From NCBI RefSeq assembly GCF_010448835.1, contig NZ_CP048409.1:186001-250000 (forward strand): a stretch of DNA of 64,000 nt, written 5' to 3'. A program made the translations under genes and the position numbers. The notes beneath the pieces are model-generated. The model searched no databases. It was not told where the DNA came from and worked only from the letters and a program-made list of their open reading frames with translations. The DNA comes from Draconibacterium halophilum (GTDB lineage Bacteria; Bacteroidota; Bacteroidia; Bacteroidales; Prolixibacteraceae). Shown here in pieces: positions 1 to 8,326 of the stretch (position 1 is its first letter; the number at the start of each line of letters is the position of its first letter).

Positions 1-146
1 TCGCCCGCTATTTTTTCAACAAATGTTTTTTGCGGTAAAATACTCACGGTAACAACATCTGCCGCAGCACTTTTTTCTTCTTTCTTTTGGTTTCCACATG
101 CGGCAAACAAAGTTGCCATAACCAACAAAAGTATTATTCTCTTCAT
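1..146 (-). CDS. Metal ABC transporter substrate-binding lipoprotein, N-terminal part (ZnuA-like)
   Basis: The gene is cut by the window edge; only the first 48 codons are visible, starting from an ATG at 146. They encode a lipoprotein signal (hydrophobic stretch ending in LFAAC, then a charged linker) followed by VTVSILPQKTFVEKIAG. That sequence is typical of the first strand of cluster A-I zinc/manganese binding proteins. The family captures a metal ion in the periplasm and hands it to a ZnuBC-type permease, which would lie outside the window. A TAnnTTTG -7 box can be read on the minus strand at 185-192. The metal-binding histidines are not in view, so the metal cannot be stated. Confidence 0.7.
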   Translation of the reverse strand, partial: MKRIILLLVMATLFAACGNQKKEEKSAAADVVTVSILPQKTFVEKIAG

Positions 147-263
147 CAATGTATTTTTTAATGTCTCATCTTAACAATGTTCCACAAATTTAGTTTTATG
201 TTTTGGAATAATTAAAAGGAATCGTTTTTAATAATCGGAATTCGATTTTAAGACAAACTCGGA

Positions 264-533
264 TTAAAACTTTTTTGCGCCGGGTTCTTTTGGCGGAACA
301 GGGTCGTAACCATCAGTTCCCCACGGATGACATTTTGAAAGGCGCCTCACGGTCAACATAAATCCTTTAAACGGGCCATGTATCTTAATCGCCTGCACAG
401 CATATTCCGAACACGTGGGGACATGCCGGCACGAGGCAGGAGTAAGTGGCGATATGGCGTATTTGTAGATATAAATGGGAATTAAAAGTATCCACCCTAA
501 AAACTTCAAAATTACTTTTCCAACTGCTTTCAT
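264..533 (-). CDS. yidD: Membrane protein insertion efficiency factor YidD
   Basis: This small protein of 89 residues carries the YidD signature: a hydrophobic, amphipathic N-terminus, then YAISPLTPASCRHVPTCSEYA, a basic central region and the CHPWGTDGYDPVP ending. In the family it is a peripheral inner-membrane protein that assists YidC-dependent insertion and often sits beside rnpA. No rnpA or yidC is visible here. An upstream in-frame ATG at 548 would add five residues (MFPEI); I prefer the ATG at 533 because family members usually begin directly with the basic-hydrophobic segment. The call is secure; only the start is uncertain. Confidence 0.92.
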   Translation of the reverse strand: MKAVGKVILKFLGWILLIPIYIYKYAISPLTPASCRHVPTCSEYAVQAIKIHGPFKGFMLTVRRLSKCHPWGTDGYDPVPPKEPGAKKF

Positions 534-702
534 AATTTCAGGGAACAAATGTACGATTAAAATTTAGCGTTGTTTTGTGATTTGGATTTACGATTCGTCT
601 TAACCTGAAAAATTCATAGAATTTTTCACACTATGTGTTGACGATTAAAAATCTGTAAAGTATACGTTTTTATTGAATCACATTTAAGATTTTCAATGTC
701 AA

Positions 703-785
703 GGTTAACCCGGACAAATAATTGTTTTCCAATTATTTCGTCCGCCCGCCGGGTGATTAATTTATTTCTAAATTAATCAGGTTAA
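703..785. repeat. Structured intergenic element with two hairpins
   Basis: The 375 bp between yidD and the ROK kinase contain a compact structured block. Hairpin 1 (711-744) pairs CGGACAAATAATTG with its complement, with one bulged base and a short T-rich loop. A CCCGCCGGG palindrome follows at 745-753. Hairpin 2 (754-779) is a perfect 11-bp stem (TGATTAATTTA) with a 4-base loop. The block begins and ends with the word GGTTAA. It has no T-tract and is not a simple terminator. It may be an intergenic repeat or a structured RNA; I do not recognise the family. The rest of the intergenic region shows nothing else. Confidence 0.5.
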
Positions 786-864
786 AAAACGTTAAAGCTT
801 AACTGAATTCAAAATAAATAGCCATAAACCACTGTGGGTTCCCATGTCAATTGCATAATATTTT

Positions 865-872
865 TAATTTTG
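865..872 (+). promoter_or_regulatory. Candidate -7 box for the ROK kinase
   Basis: TAATTTTG matches the Bacteroidota -7 consensus TAnnTTTG and lies 52 bp before the ATG at 925. No clear -33 TTTG is seen at the expected spacing, so this is a moderate call. Confidence 0.4.
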
Positions 873-924
873 CTAACGCACTAAAAAAAACAGACAGAAT
901 CTAAATTAATTAAGCATAATAAAA

Positions 925-1902
925 ATGAAGAAAGTAGCAATTGGAGTTGATATTGGCGGAACAAATACTGCCATTGGCGTTGTTGACGCTGAAGGAAATG
1001 TGATGGTAAAAGACAATATTTCTACACCATCGCATGGCAATATCGACCAATACATCTCAGATTTGGCAGCAGCCATTAAAGAATTGATCAAATCAGTTAA
1101 GTTATTGAATGAGAATTTAGAAGTTTTCGGTATAGGAATTGGCGCTCCAAACGGTAATTACTACAGCGGAACAATTGAATATGCTCCTAACTTGTCGTTT
1201 AAAGGAGTGGTGCGCTTAGTAGAACTGCTTCGCACACACTTCCCTGAAATGGAAACACTTGCACTGACAAATGATGCTAACGCAGCAGCCATTGGCGAAA
1301 TGATTTACGGTGGAGCCAAAGACATGAAAAACTTTGTAATGTTTACATTGGGTACCGGCGTTGGTAGTGGTATTGTTGTTAATGGCGATCTGGTTTACGG
1401 TCACGATGGTTTTGCAGGCGAGTGCGGACATACAACGCTCATTCCCGGCGGACGTCTTTGCGGATGTACAGCACTGGGGCACCTTGAAGCTTACTGCTCG
1501 GCTCCCGGAATGAAACGTACTGCGTTTGAAATTATGGTGCAGAAAAATGCTACTGATAGTTTGCTTGCTGACAAATCGTTTAACGAGCTGGACTCGAAAA
1601 TGATATACGATGCTGCCGAAAAAGGCGACAAAGTTGCATTAGAAGTATTTGAAAAAACGGGTGCATGGCTCGGACAAGGATTGGCTGACACAGTTCACCA
1701 CCTGAGCCCCGAAGCAGTATTCCTGTTTGGCGGACCAACCGCTGCCGGCGATTACATTTTTGCGCCAACTAAAAAACACATGGAAAAACACTTGCTTCCT
1801 ATTTTTAAAGAGAAGATCAAAATCCTTCCATCGGAATTGAAGCCCGGCGATGCTGCCATTGTTGGAGCGAGTGCATTGGCCTGGAAAGAATTGGAAAAAT
1901 AA
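925..1902 (+). CDS. ROK family sugar kinase (glucokinase-like)
   Basis: The 325-residue protein has the N-terminal phosphate-1 motif GVDIGGTNTAIGVVD, the sugar-binding region with NDANAAAIGE, the phosphate-2 motif LGTGVGSGIV, and the ROK zinc site (GH followed by CGCTALGHLE). It should phosphorylate glucose or a related hexose with ATP in the cytoplasm. Length is normal for the family. The gene stands alone between yidD and the sensor kinase and ends in a strong hairpin terminator at 1923-1958. ROK members vary in specificity (glucose, N-acetylmannosamine, fructose), and the sequence alone cannot settle which applies. Confidence 0.88.
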   Translation: MKKVAIGVDIGGTNTAIGVVDAEGNVMVKDNISTPSHGNIDQYISDLAAAIKELIKSVKLLNENLEVFGIGIGAPNGNYYSGTIEYAPNLSFKGVVRLVELLRTHFPEMETLALTNDANAAAIGEMIYGGAKDMKNFVMFTLGTGVGSGIVVNGDLVYGHDGFAGECGHTTLIPGGRLCGCTALGHLEAYCSAPGMKRTAFEIMVQKNATDSLLADKSFNELDSKMIYDAAEKGDKVALEVFEKTGAWLGQGLADTVHHLSPEAVFLFGGPTAAGDYIFAPTKKHMEKHLLPIFKEKIKILPSELKPGDAAIVGASALAWKELEK

Positions 1903-1922
1903 CATTTATCAACATACTTTTT

Positions 1923-1958
1923 AAAAAACAGAAGCTCAATGAGTTTCTGTTTTTTTTT
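1923..1958 (+). terminator. Rho-independent terminator after the ROK kinase
   Basis: AAAACAGAAGCTC pairs with GAGTTTCTGTTTT across a 3-base loop, with one G-T wobble, and runs into a stretch of nine T residues. Confidence 0.9.
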
Positions 1959-2023
1959 GACTTTAATCTAAAATTACTATAGGAATAATTTATCTTAGCA
2001 ACTAAGAATCCGCTATAAAACAA

Positions 2024-2431
2024 ATGCCAAAAGTTGCCAATATCAAATCAATCCTTTTTTTCATTTATAGCTTCATTTTTTGGCTTCTGCTAGTTCAAAC
2101 AGCTCCTGCACATTCGCAGGAAGCTACCAAAGAGTTCAGCTATAAACACTACACCGTGCAGGATGGTTTGGCACAAATGCAGGTAATGTCTATGTTTATC
2201 GATAGCAAAGGGTATTTGTGGTGCACAACCAAAGCCGGACTAAGCCGTTTTGATGGTTACCGTTTTAAAAACTACCCGAAAGCAATTTTGCCGGGTTTTG
2301 ATTTAACCTTGATTGGCGAAACCAGAGACCAACAACTGCTATTATTTGGCTCCCATTCTTTTGCCAATCTCGCAGGCGACAGCATTTTAACTCGCAACTA
2401 CCCCGATGGGAAAAAAGTTCTTCTACGATGA
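2024..2431 (+). CDS. N-terminal fragment of a propeller sensor histidine kinase (frame break)
   Basis: The 135-residue product has a signal peptide (hydrophobic stretch, cleavage near AHSQ) and then the opening of a ligand-binding beta-propeller of the Reg_prop type: YTVQDGLAQMQV, SKGYLWCTTKAGLSRFDGYRF. It stops at a TGA overlapping the ATG of the next ORF (ATGA, 2428-2431). The downstream ORF has no signal peptide and continues the propeller, so the two belong to one protein. An A6 run (2411-2416) and a T4 run (2445-2448) flank the break. A near-consensus -7 box, TATCTTAG, lies at 1991-1998. This may be a frameshift mutation, a sequencing error or a translationally coupled split gene. Confidence 0.7.
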   Translation: MPKVANIKSILFFIYSFIFWLLLVQTAPAHSQEATKEFSYKHYTVQDGLAQMQVMSMFIDSKGYLWCTTKAGLSRFDGYRFKNYPKAILPGFDLTLIGETRDQQLLLFGSHSFANLAGDSILTRNYPDGKKVLLR

Positions 2432-4971
2432 AACAATCCCATCGTTTTAAACAAAAAATTATTTACGATTCTTCTCCTGATTCGGAGATGCTCCAACAGG
2501 TAATGGACTATTCAACTATTGATTCCATAAAGCTATATAACATCAATCCGGAATGGGGCTCCGTAATTTTTATGGAAGAAGGCAGCCAGAATTACATGTG
2601 GCAAATGAATGCCGACAGCATTTATATTTCGGATGTTACAACCGGTAATTTAATTCGCCAATTGTACACCTCAGAAAATATTATCAGTGTTGTTCAGTTT
2701 GGAAACGACTTTGCTGGATATAATAACCAACATGAGGTTTTTCTTATTCACAACGATAAAATTTCGCCTCTTTTTTCAATAGCAGAACCAGCCGGGTTTT
2801 TTAAACTAATTTCAAGCCCTGCAAACGATGCTTTAATTGTAAAAACAGATCAAAATCTGTACATCTATAAAAACAAATTAACAGTCATCAAAGAAGAACT
2901 GACACATATTCGCGACCTTGTTTACGATGTGGAAGACAACCTGTGGGTAGCTACTGAAGAAGGGTTGTACAATTTTTTCCAACTGAATTTCCAGAATTTC
3001 AAATTTAATATGGGAAACAAAGACTGGGTTTGGTCGGTGCAGGAAGATGAGAAACACAATTTTTGGTTTGCGTCGTACCAAAATGGACTGTGGAAATGGG
3101 ATGGGGAAAACATTACTGATTATACAAATGTGGTTAATCGCCAGCTTCCGAAACACCTGAAACGCAGACCTGTTCCGAACTATTACGCCTACTACATGGG
3201 TGCAAGCCGACGCGGATCAACCCTGTTTTTCCCTACCGAATATAATGTACTAAAATACGAATCAGAAAAATTTTCTCCGGTTTTGGGCTTGCCGGAATTA
3301 CCTTTTCAAATGACAAAAGTTTACCCCGATGGGAAACTTTATTGCAGCGGATATCCCGGACTATTTATTCTTGATGAAAACAATAAGGTAAAAAGCTGGA
3401 CAAGAGAAGAACTGGGCGTTTCGAGTGTATTGAATTTTGAATTCGATAAAAATAACAACCTTGTGGTAATTGGAAGAAACGGCCTAAGCGTTATTAAAAA
3501 CAACCGCATTATTCATTACGATAATGCACATCTCCTGCATAGCTATTCACTGGCAAAAGATCATCACAAAAATATCTGGGTAGCCGGCATCGAGCATGTG
3601 AATTTATTTAACGGCAACTCGGTAAAACAGATTGAATCGAGGGAAGGAGAAGCTTTTTATTCGATGATATTTGTTAAGCCCCACTTCCTTTTTCTGGGAG
3701 GAATAAAAGGATTATACATTGCCGATTTGCAAAAGTATTACGAAAGTGGCGTGTTTGAAACCATCTTGTTCAACCAAAGTAATGGTTTTACGGGTATTGA
3801 ATGTGGCCAAAACGGGTTCCTCACCGACGCTGAAGGAATGCTTTGGATTCCAACGAGCGATTTGGTAACTCGCTTTGATCCAATGCAATTAATTCAGCAA
3901 CAGATTATTCCACCGCGTATCTTTCTCAATGTCAACTCATCAGTGGATAATATTCAGTGGAATCCGGAAACCACTGTCAAAAGCACAACTTTTGATTACA
4001 AACACAACAACCTGAAATTTTCAATCGATGCGGTTTCATTCACTAATTCCGGTAATATTCGATACTATTATCGATTAAAGGGATTGCAGGAAAATTGGTC
4101 GGAAGCCACCGACAATAACGAAATAATATACTACAATCTGCGCCCTGGAAAGTATGAATTTGAGGTTAAAGCCGATGCCGGTGTTAGCCAGGCTACTTCC
4201 GAAACATTACACGCTACATTTACCATTAAACATCCGTTTTGGGAGAAATGGTGGTTTATTGTTATCGAGGTGGTGGTTCTTTCTGTTGCAGTATTTTTCT
4301 TAATTCAGTATTTCAGAAAACGGGAAAAAAAGAAAGCGGCCACCAAACAAAGACTCACCCAATTACGAAGCGAAGCACTAGCAGCACAACTTGATCCACA
4401 TTTTGTAATGAACTGCCTGAATAACATTAGCGGGCTGGTTAATGCAGGTTATAAAAAACAAGCCAACCAATACATTGTAAGTTTTTCGAAATTATTGCGT
4501 GTAATTCTTCAAAATGTAAAAAAGGAATCCATCAGTTTGAACAGCGAAATTGAAATCGTGAGTAAATATATGGAACTGGAGCAATTTAGGTGTAATCATT
4601 GTTTTTCATTCAAAATTGTACTCCCGCAAAATCATTCAACCGAAAAAATACTGGTTCCTCCAATGATGCTGCAACCTCTTGTTGAGAATTCGATAAAACA
4701 TGGTTTTAGTGGTGTAAAAATTAATAATGCTGAAATAGTAATCAATATTGAAGTCAGAAATCGGTTTTTATACATTTCGGTACTCGACAACGGCAAAGGA
4801 TTTAAAGAACAATCAAACTCATTTGGCACCGGATTAGGAACCAAGATTACGCGAGAACGAATTGAATTACTTCAGAAACGACAAAATTTACAGTTTGAAA
4901 TCAGCGACCGGAATCCGGGAGCAAATGTAAGTTTTCGGATACCGCTGGTACTTAAAGCTGATGATTTTTAA
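2428..4971 (+). CDS. Propeller-type sensor histidine kinase, main part (Reg_prop, Y_Y_Y, LytS-like kinase)
   Basis: The 847-residue ORF carries further propeller repeats (for example DVEDNLWVATEEGLYNF and KDHHKNIWVAG) and a Y_Y_Y domain near 521-591. A membrane segment lies near 608-628, followed by a LytS/YehU-type kinase with QLDPHFVMN, where H658 is the expected phosphoacceptor, and an ATPase region with PLVENSIKHG and GKGF/GLGT motifs. It should sense a periplasmic ligand and phosphorylate the LytTR regulator encoded 49 bp downstream. It lacks an export signal of its own, which lies in the preceding ORF in another frame. Such kinases often control neighbouring carbohydrate or surface-protein genes, here possibly 6189-14080. 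Confidence 0.8.
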   Translation: MKQSHRFKQKIIYDSSPDSEMLQQVMDYSTIDSIKLYNINPEWGSVIFMEEGSQNYMWQMNADSIYISDVTTGNLIRQLYTSENIISVVQFGNDFAGYNNQHEVFLIHNDKISPLFSIAEPAGFFKLISSPANDALIVKTDQNLYIYKNKLTVIKEELTHIRDLVYDVEDNLWVATEEGLYNFFQLNFQNFKFNMGNKDWVWSVQEDEKHNFWFASYQNGLWKWDGENITDYTNVVNRQLPKHLKRRPVPNYYAYYMGASRRGSTLFFPTEYNVLKYESEKFSPVLGLPELPFQMTKVYPDGKLYCSGYPGLFILDENNKVKSWTREELGVSSVLNFEFDKNNNLVVIGRNGLSVIKNNRIIHYDNAHLLHSYSLAKDHHKNIWVAGIEHVNLFNGNSVKQIESREGEAFYSMIFVKPHFLFLGGIKGLYIADLQKYYESGVFETILFNQSNGFTGIECGQNGFLTDAEGMLWIPTSDLVTRFDPMQLIQQQIIPPRIFLNVNSSVDNIQWNPETTVKSTTFDYKHNNLKFSIDAVSFTNSGNIRYYYRLKGLQENWSEATDNNEIIYYNLRPGKYEFEVKADAGVSQATSETLHATFTIKHPFWEKWWFIVIEVVVLSVAVFFLIQYFRKREKKKAATKQRLTQLRSEALAAQLDPHFVMNCLNNISGLVNAGYKKQANQYIVSFSKLLRVILQNVKKESISLNSEIEIVSKYMELEQFRCNHCFSFKIVLPQNHSTEKILVPPMMLQPLVENSIKHGFSGVKINNAEIVINIEVRNRFLYISVLDNGKGFKEQSNSFGTGLGTKITRERIELLQKRQNLQFEISDRNPGANVSFRIPLVLKADDF

Positions 4972-5020
4972 ATGGCAAAGACGATAATTGAGATGTATAA
5001 AAGAGCTTAACGATATAAAT

Positions 5021-5770
5021 ATGAAAGCAGTAATTGTTGAAGATGAAAAACTTTCAGTACTGAATTTGGAAAAGATATTGCAGGAATACGCTCCTGACAT
5101 TGAGATTGTTGATGTTTGTTATTCAGGCCGCGAAGCTATTGAAAAACTTCCCCTACTAACATTCGATCTTGTTTTTCTCGACATTCAGTTTAACGACGAT
5201 TTTGATGCTTTTGAGATGTTGAAAGCATGGAAATGGGATAAACTGCAAATTATTTTTGTAACATCGTACAACGATTTTGCACTGAAAGCCTTTAAATTTA
5301 ATGCAATCGACTACGTTACCAAACCCATCGACAAAGACGATTTGCTACGAGCCATTGAAAAGGCTAAAAGTAAAATATTCAGAAAAGAGGAACTGGAACA
5401 ATTACTGCAAACCATTAACGCACTGCACAACAAACAACTGGTTATTAAGGGACAAAACAAAACTGTATTTTTACCGGCCTCACAGGTTTTGTATTTGAAA
5501 GCGGAAAAAGAATATTCTGCAATTCATTACCTCGATGAACAAAACCAAATCAAAGAGTTATTTACCTCGCGTCACCTCGGTTATTGGGAAAACGAATTCC
5601 GCGAATTTCCGTTTCTGAGAGTTCACAAATCGTTCCTCGTAAATATGGAACATATTGTGGCGTATGGCGGGCGCTTTATTAAACTGAGCCACGGAACGCG
5701 TCTTGAAGTTGCCCGCGACCGGCGTAAAGAGATTGAAATGAAAATTTTGACCTATAAAACACAGAGCTAA
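5021..5770 (+). CDS. LytTR family response regulator
   Basis: The 249-residue protein has a receiver domain with acidic pocket E8/D9, phosphoacceptor D54 in LVFLDIQF, T81 and K101 in YVTKPI. A C-terminal LytTR DNA-binding domain follows at about 145-245, with LYLKAEKEYSAIHY and FLRVHKSFLVN. It is the expected partner of the upstream LytS-like kinase. I chose the ATG at 5021 because MKAVIVEDE is the normal start of the receiver; a TTG at 4988 would add eleven poorly conserved residues. Output targets are not visible, but the secreted-protein genes that follow are candidates. Confidence 0.9.
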   Translation: MKAVIVEDEKLSVLNLEKILQEYAPDIEIVDVCYSGREAIEKLPLLTFDLVFLDIQFNDDFDAFEMLKAWKWDKLQIIFVTSYNDFALKAFKFNAIDYVTKPIDKDDLLRAIEKAKSKIFRKEELEQLLQTINALHNKQLVIKGQNKTVFLPASQVLYLKAEKEYSAIHYLDEQNQIKELFTSRHLGYWENEFREFPFLRVHKSFLVNMEHIVAYGGRFIKLSHGTRLEVARDRRKEIEMKILTYKTQS

Positions 5771-6188
5771 AAAAACACCTTTCAATTGCGATAGAAAATG
5801 GCTATACCCCTACACCGTTCTTATTCGGATTAATTCTGAATTAAACGGTTAATCGGCATATCAGTGCGGATGGTTGGTTGAAATCAACGGTACGTTGAAT
5901 CGTTCTGAACGGCTATATGATAGCACACAAAATCAAAGTATTTTTATTCAAAATGATTCATTTCCCCTGATTGGGAAATTAAAATGTATGTACCAAAAGT
6001 TTAACTAACATTCCGCAATTGTGTGAGATTGAAAAGAACTGCTGCCTTGTAGCTTGGCTAAGAAACCAATGCATATCACAGTCATTTAATCCGGCTCTAA
6101 CTTAAAAAAAGGCCGGTAATAATAACTTTTTTGATGGTGAAAATTTTTTACAATCCGCACAAGGGATCAAATTCTAAATGTAATAACC
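5771..6188. other. Intergenic region with no recognised element
   Basis: These 418 bp between the response regulator and the first secreted protein hold no ORF of note and no convincing -7 box. Only short weak inverted repeats occur, such as CCGGC and GCCGG near 6091-6115. A LytTR binding site could lie here, but I cannot identify one. Confidence 0.4.
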
Positions 6189-7217
6189 ATGAAAAAGCTT
6201 TACTTTTTACCCTTACTGTTTTTGGCAATTACAACATTTGCCCAAAAACAATTTGTTGTGCAAAACGGCACAGCTCAAACTTTCGATGACCTTAATGTAG
6301 CAATCACTGCAGCATCAGTCGGAGATACTATTTATTTGCCGGGCGGAGGATTCTCCATCTCTACCGCAGTTGATAAAACCCTGCATTGGCGAGGTGTTGG
6401 ACATTATCCCGATTCGACAGTTGCCACCGGCCACACACAAATTACAAATCAAGTCACCTTCTCTGGCAGTTGTGACAACAGCTCTTTTGAAGGTATCTTT
6501 TTTCAAAGCAATGTTATATTCGGATCAACAGATGATGATTGTACCGGTGTGGATATGAAACGTTGCCGAATAGGAGGAACGCTGTATTTGAGAAATACTA
6601 CAGATATTGGCAGCGGCAATCCTGACCTTTCGTTTCATCTTACTGAATGTGTTACCCAGGGAATTGATGGTCGTTATGGGAAAAATGTCCGAGTCGAAAA
6701 AAATCTAATTTTCAGCACTTTAAACAATTTCTATCAATCATTCTTTAATCACAATTCTGTAAACGACTACGATTACAATAATCGTGTTATTGAGTATTGC
6801 GAGAACTGCCAGTTTACAAACAATGTATTTAGTTATTCATACGGACTTTATAACACCTACAATTGTAATTTCGAAAATAACCTCTTTCAGTCTTCTTTGC
6901 CTTATGATCCAACTACTTCTACTATGACGGGTTCCGGAAATATAACTGATGTTGGCTGGCAAAATATATACACCGATATTTCGAATAGCGCGAATATTTA
7001 CACGTTTTCTTACGACAACGATTATCATTTAAAATCGGGTAGCCCGGGAATTAACACAGCAACCGACGGCACTAACATTGGAATTTATGGTACTTCTCTG
7101 CCATACAAAGAAGGAGCAGTTCCGTATCATCCACACATTCAAACCGCTGATATTGATAACGAAGCTGTTGGCGGAAACCTGGGTGTTCAAATTAGAGTAG
7201 CGGCTCAGGAACGCTAA
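6189..7217 (+). CDS. Secreted parallel-beta-helix-like protein, paralog 1
   Basis: The 342-residue product starts with a signal peptide (MKKLYFLPLLFLAITTFAQ). Its N-terminal segment FVVQNGTA, then VGDTIYLPGGGF, is the usual opening of right-handed beta-helix or pectate-lyase-like proteins that describe a list of surface strands. The body is rich in Asn, Ser and aromatic residues with alternating short strands (for example NCQFTNNVFSYS). No T9SS C-terminal domain is present. It is clearly paralogous to the product of the next gene. Enzymatic activity cannot be claimed; a surface-exposed or adhesive role is an inference. Confidence 0.7.
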   Translation: MKKLYFLPLLFLAITTFAQKQFVVQNGTAQTFDDLNVAITAASVGDTIYLPGGGFSISTAVDKTLHWRGVGHYPDSTVATGHTQITNQVTFSGSCDNSSFEGIFFQSNVIFGSTDDDCTGVDMKRCRIGGTLYLRNTTDIGSGNPDLSFHLTECVTQGIDGRYGKNVRVEKNLIFSTLNNFYQSFFNHNSVNDYDYNNRVIEYCENCQFTNNVFSYSYGLYNTYNCNFENNLFQSSLPYDPTTSTMTGSGNITDVGWQNIYTDISNSANIYTFSYDNDYHLKSGSPGINTATDGTNIGIYGTSLPYKEGAVPYHPHIQTADIDNEAVGGNLGVQIRVAAQER

Positions 7218-7253
7218 TAAGTTGTATTCATTCTCATTAAAAAATTGATAATC

Positions 7254-8303
7254 ATGAAAAAAATAATCATACTTCCATTTCTATTTCTTGCACTTATTAG
7301 CTGGGGACAGGCACAATTTGTAGTGCAAAACGGAACCAAAACCGAAGTTTACAGCAACATTAATACCGCTATTACCAATGCCGTTGCAGGCGATACGCTT
7401 TATCTTCCGGGCGGGGGATTTACTATTACGACCAAAACCATTGATAAAACCCTGCATTGGGTGGGACACGGACATTACCCATCGGAAACTGGGGCAACCA
7501 TGCAAACTCGAATTACTTCCGGCCTTACATTTACCGGTAATTCCGATAACAGTTCGTTTGAGGGAATTTTATTCACCAGCTATCTGAATTTTGGTAGCTC
7601 CGACGATGAGGTTGTTAATATCAAAATGAAAAGATGCAGAGTTATGAATACAGTAACTTTTCGCAACGTTGAAACAGGAAATCCCAACCTAAACTTCCAA
7701 ATTTCAGAATGTGTATTGCAAAGTATTGATGCAAAATATGGAAGCAACTGTCTTGTAGAGAAGTCTCTTATATTTTCTTACATCGATAAATTCTACCAAT
7801 CAAATTTTAACCACAATTCAATAAATGTAAACGGATCTTCATCTTACGGTAATTCATCAATAAGGTGGGCAAGCGGTTGCACATTTACAAATAATGTGTT
7901 CGGATTAAGGGGAGGACTATATAATTCAGAAAGTAATAACCTCTATAATAATGTTTTTGCAGAAGGTATTCCTTACGGCGGTACGAGTTCAAATGGAGGG
8001 GCTAACAATATTTATAATGTTGGGGATGCTGCAGCCTACACAACAATTAACGGAAACGTATATACATTTGAATATGATAATGACTACCATTTAAGCTCAG
8101 TAACCGGAACAGCAGAAAGCGATGGTGCAACCGTAAGTATCTTGCTGTCTGCCAACGATGGGACAAATCCTGGAATTTATGGATCACCAACGCCTTATAA
8201 GACTATTCCGTATTACCCGCACATTAATACGGCTGTTATTGCAACTAAAGCAACAAATGATCAACTGGGAGTTGATGTAAACGCACAGGCACAAAGCAGG
8301 TAA
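7254..8303 (+). CDS. Secreted parallel-beta-helix-like protein, paralog 2
   Basis: The 349-residue product has a signal peptide and shares FVVQNGT, GDTLYLPGGGF, DKTLHWVGHGHYP, NSSFEGILF, MKRCRV and YDNDYHL motifs with the preceding protein. The two therefore arose by tandem duplication. The start is taken at the ATG at 7254; a TTG at 7245 would add three residues. The genes are 36 bp apart and the giant repeat protein begins 23 bp downstream, so the three are probably one transcript. Function is unknown; no sorting domain for type IX secretion is visible. Confidence 0.7.
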   Translation: MKKIIILPFLFLALISWGQAQFVVQNGTKTEVYSNINTAITNAVAGDTLYLPGGGFTITTKTIDKTLHWVGHGHYPSETGATMQTRITSGLTFTGNSDNSSFEGILFTSYLNFGSSDDEVVNIKMKRCRVMNTVTFRNVETGNPNLNFQISECVLQSIDAKYGSNCLVEKSLIFSYIDKFYQSNFNHNSINVNGSSSYGNSSIRWASGCTFTNNVFGLRGGLYNSESNNLYNNVFAEGIPYGGTSSNGGANNIYNVGDAAAYTTINGNVYTFEYDNDYHLSSVTGTAESDGATVSILLSANDGTNPGIYGSPTPYKTIPYYPHINTAVIATKATNDQLGVDVNAQAQSR

Positions 8304-8326
8304 ATCCGATTTTCAAACTAAAAAAA

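Noticed and set aside
2411..2417. Programmed -1 frameshift site (AAAAAAG) in the sensor kinase
   Set aside because: The run is not in the correct X-XXY-YYZ phase for the upstream frame, and the resulting Ser-rich text is less protein-like than the two-indel reading.
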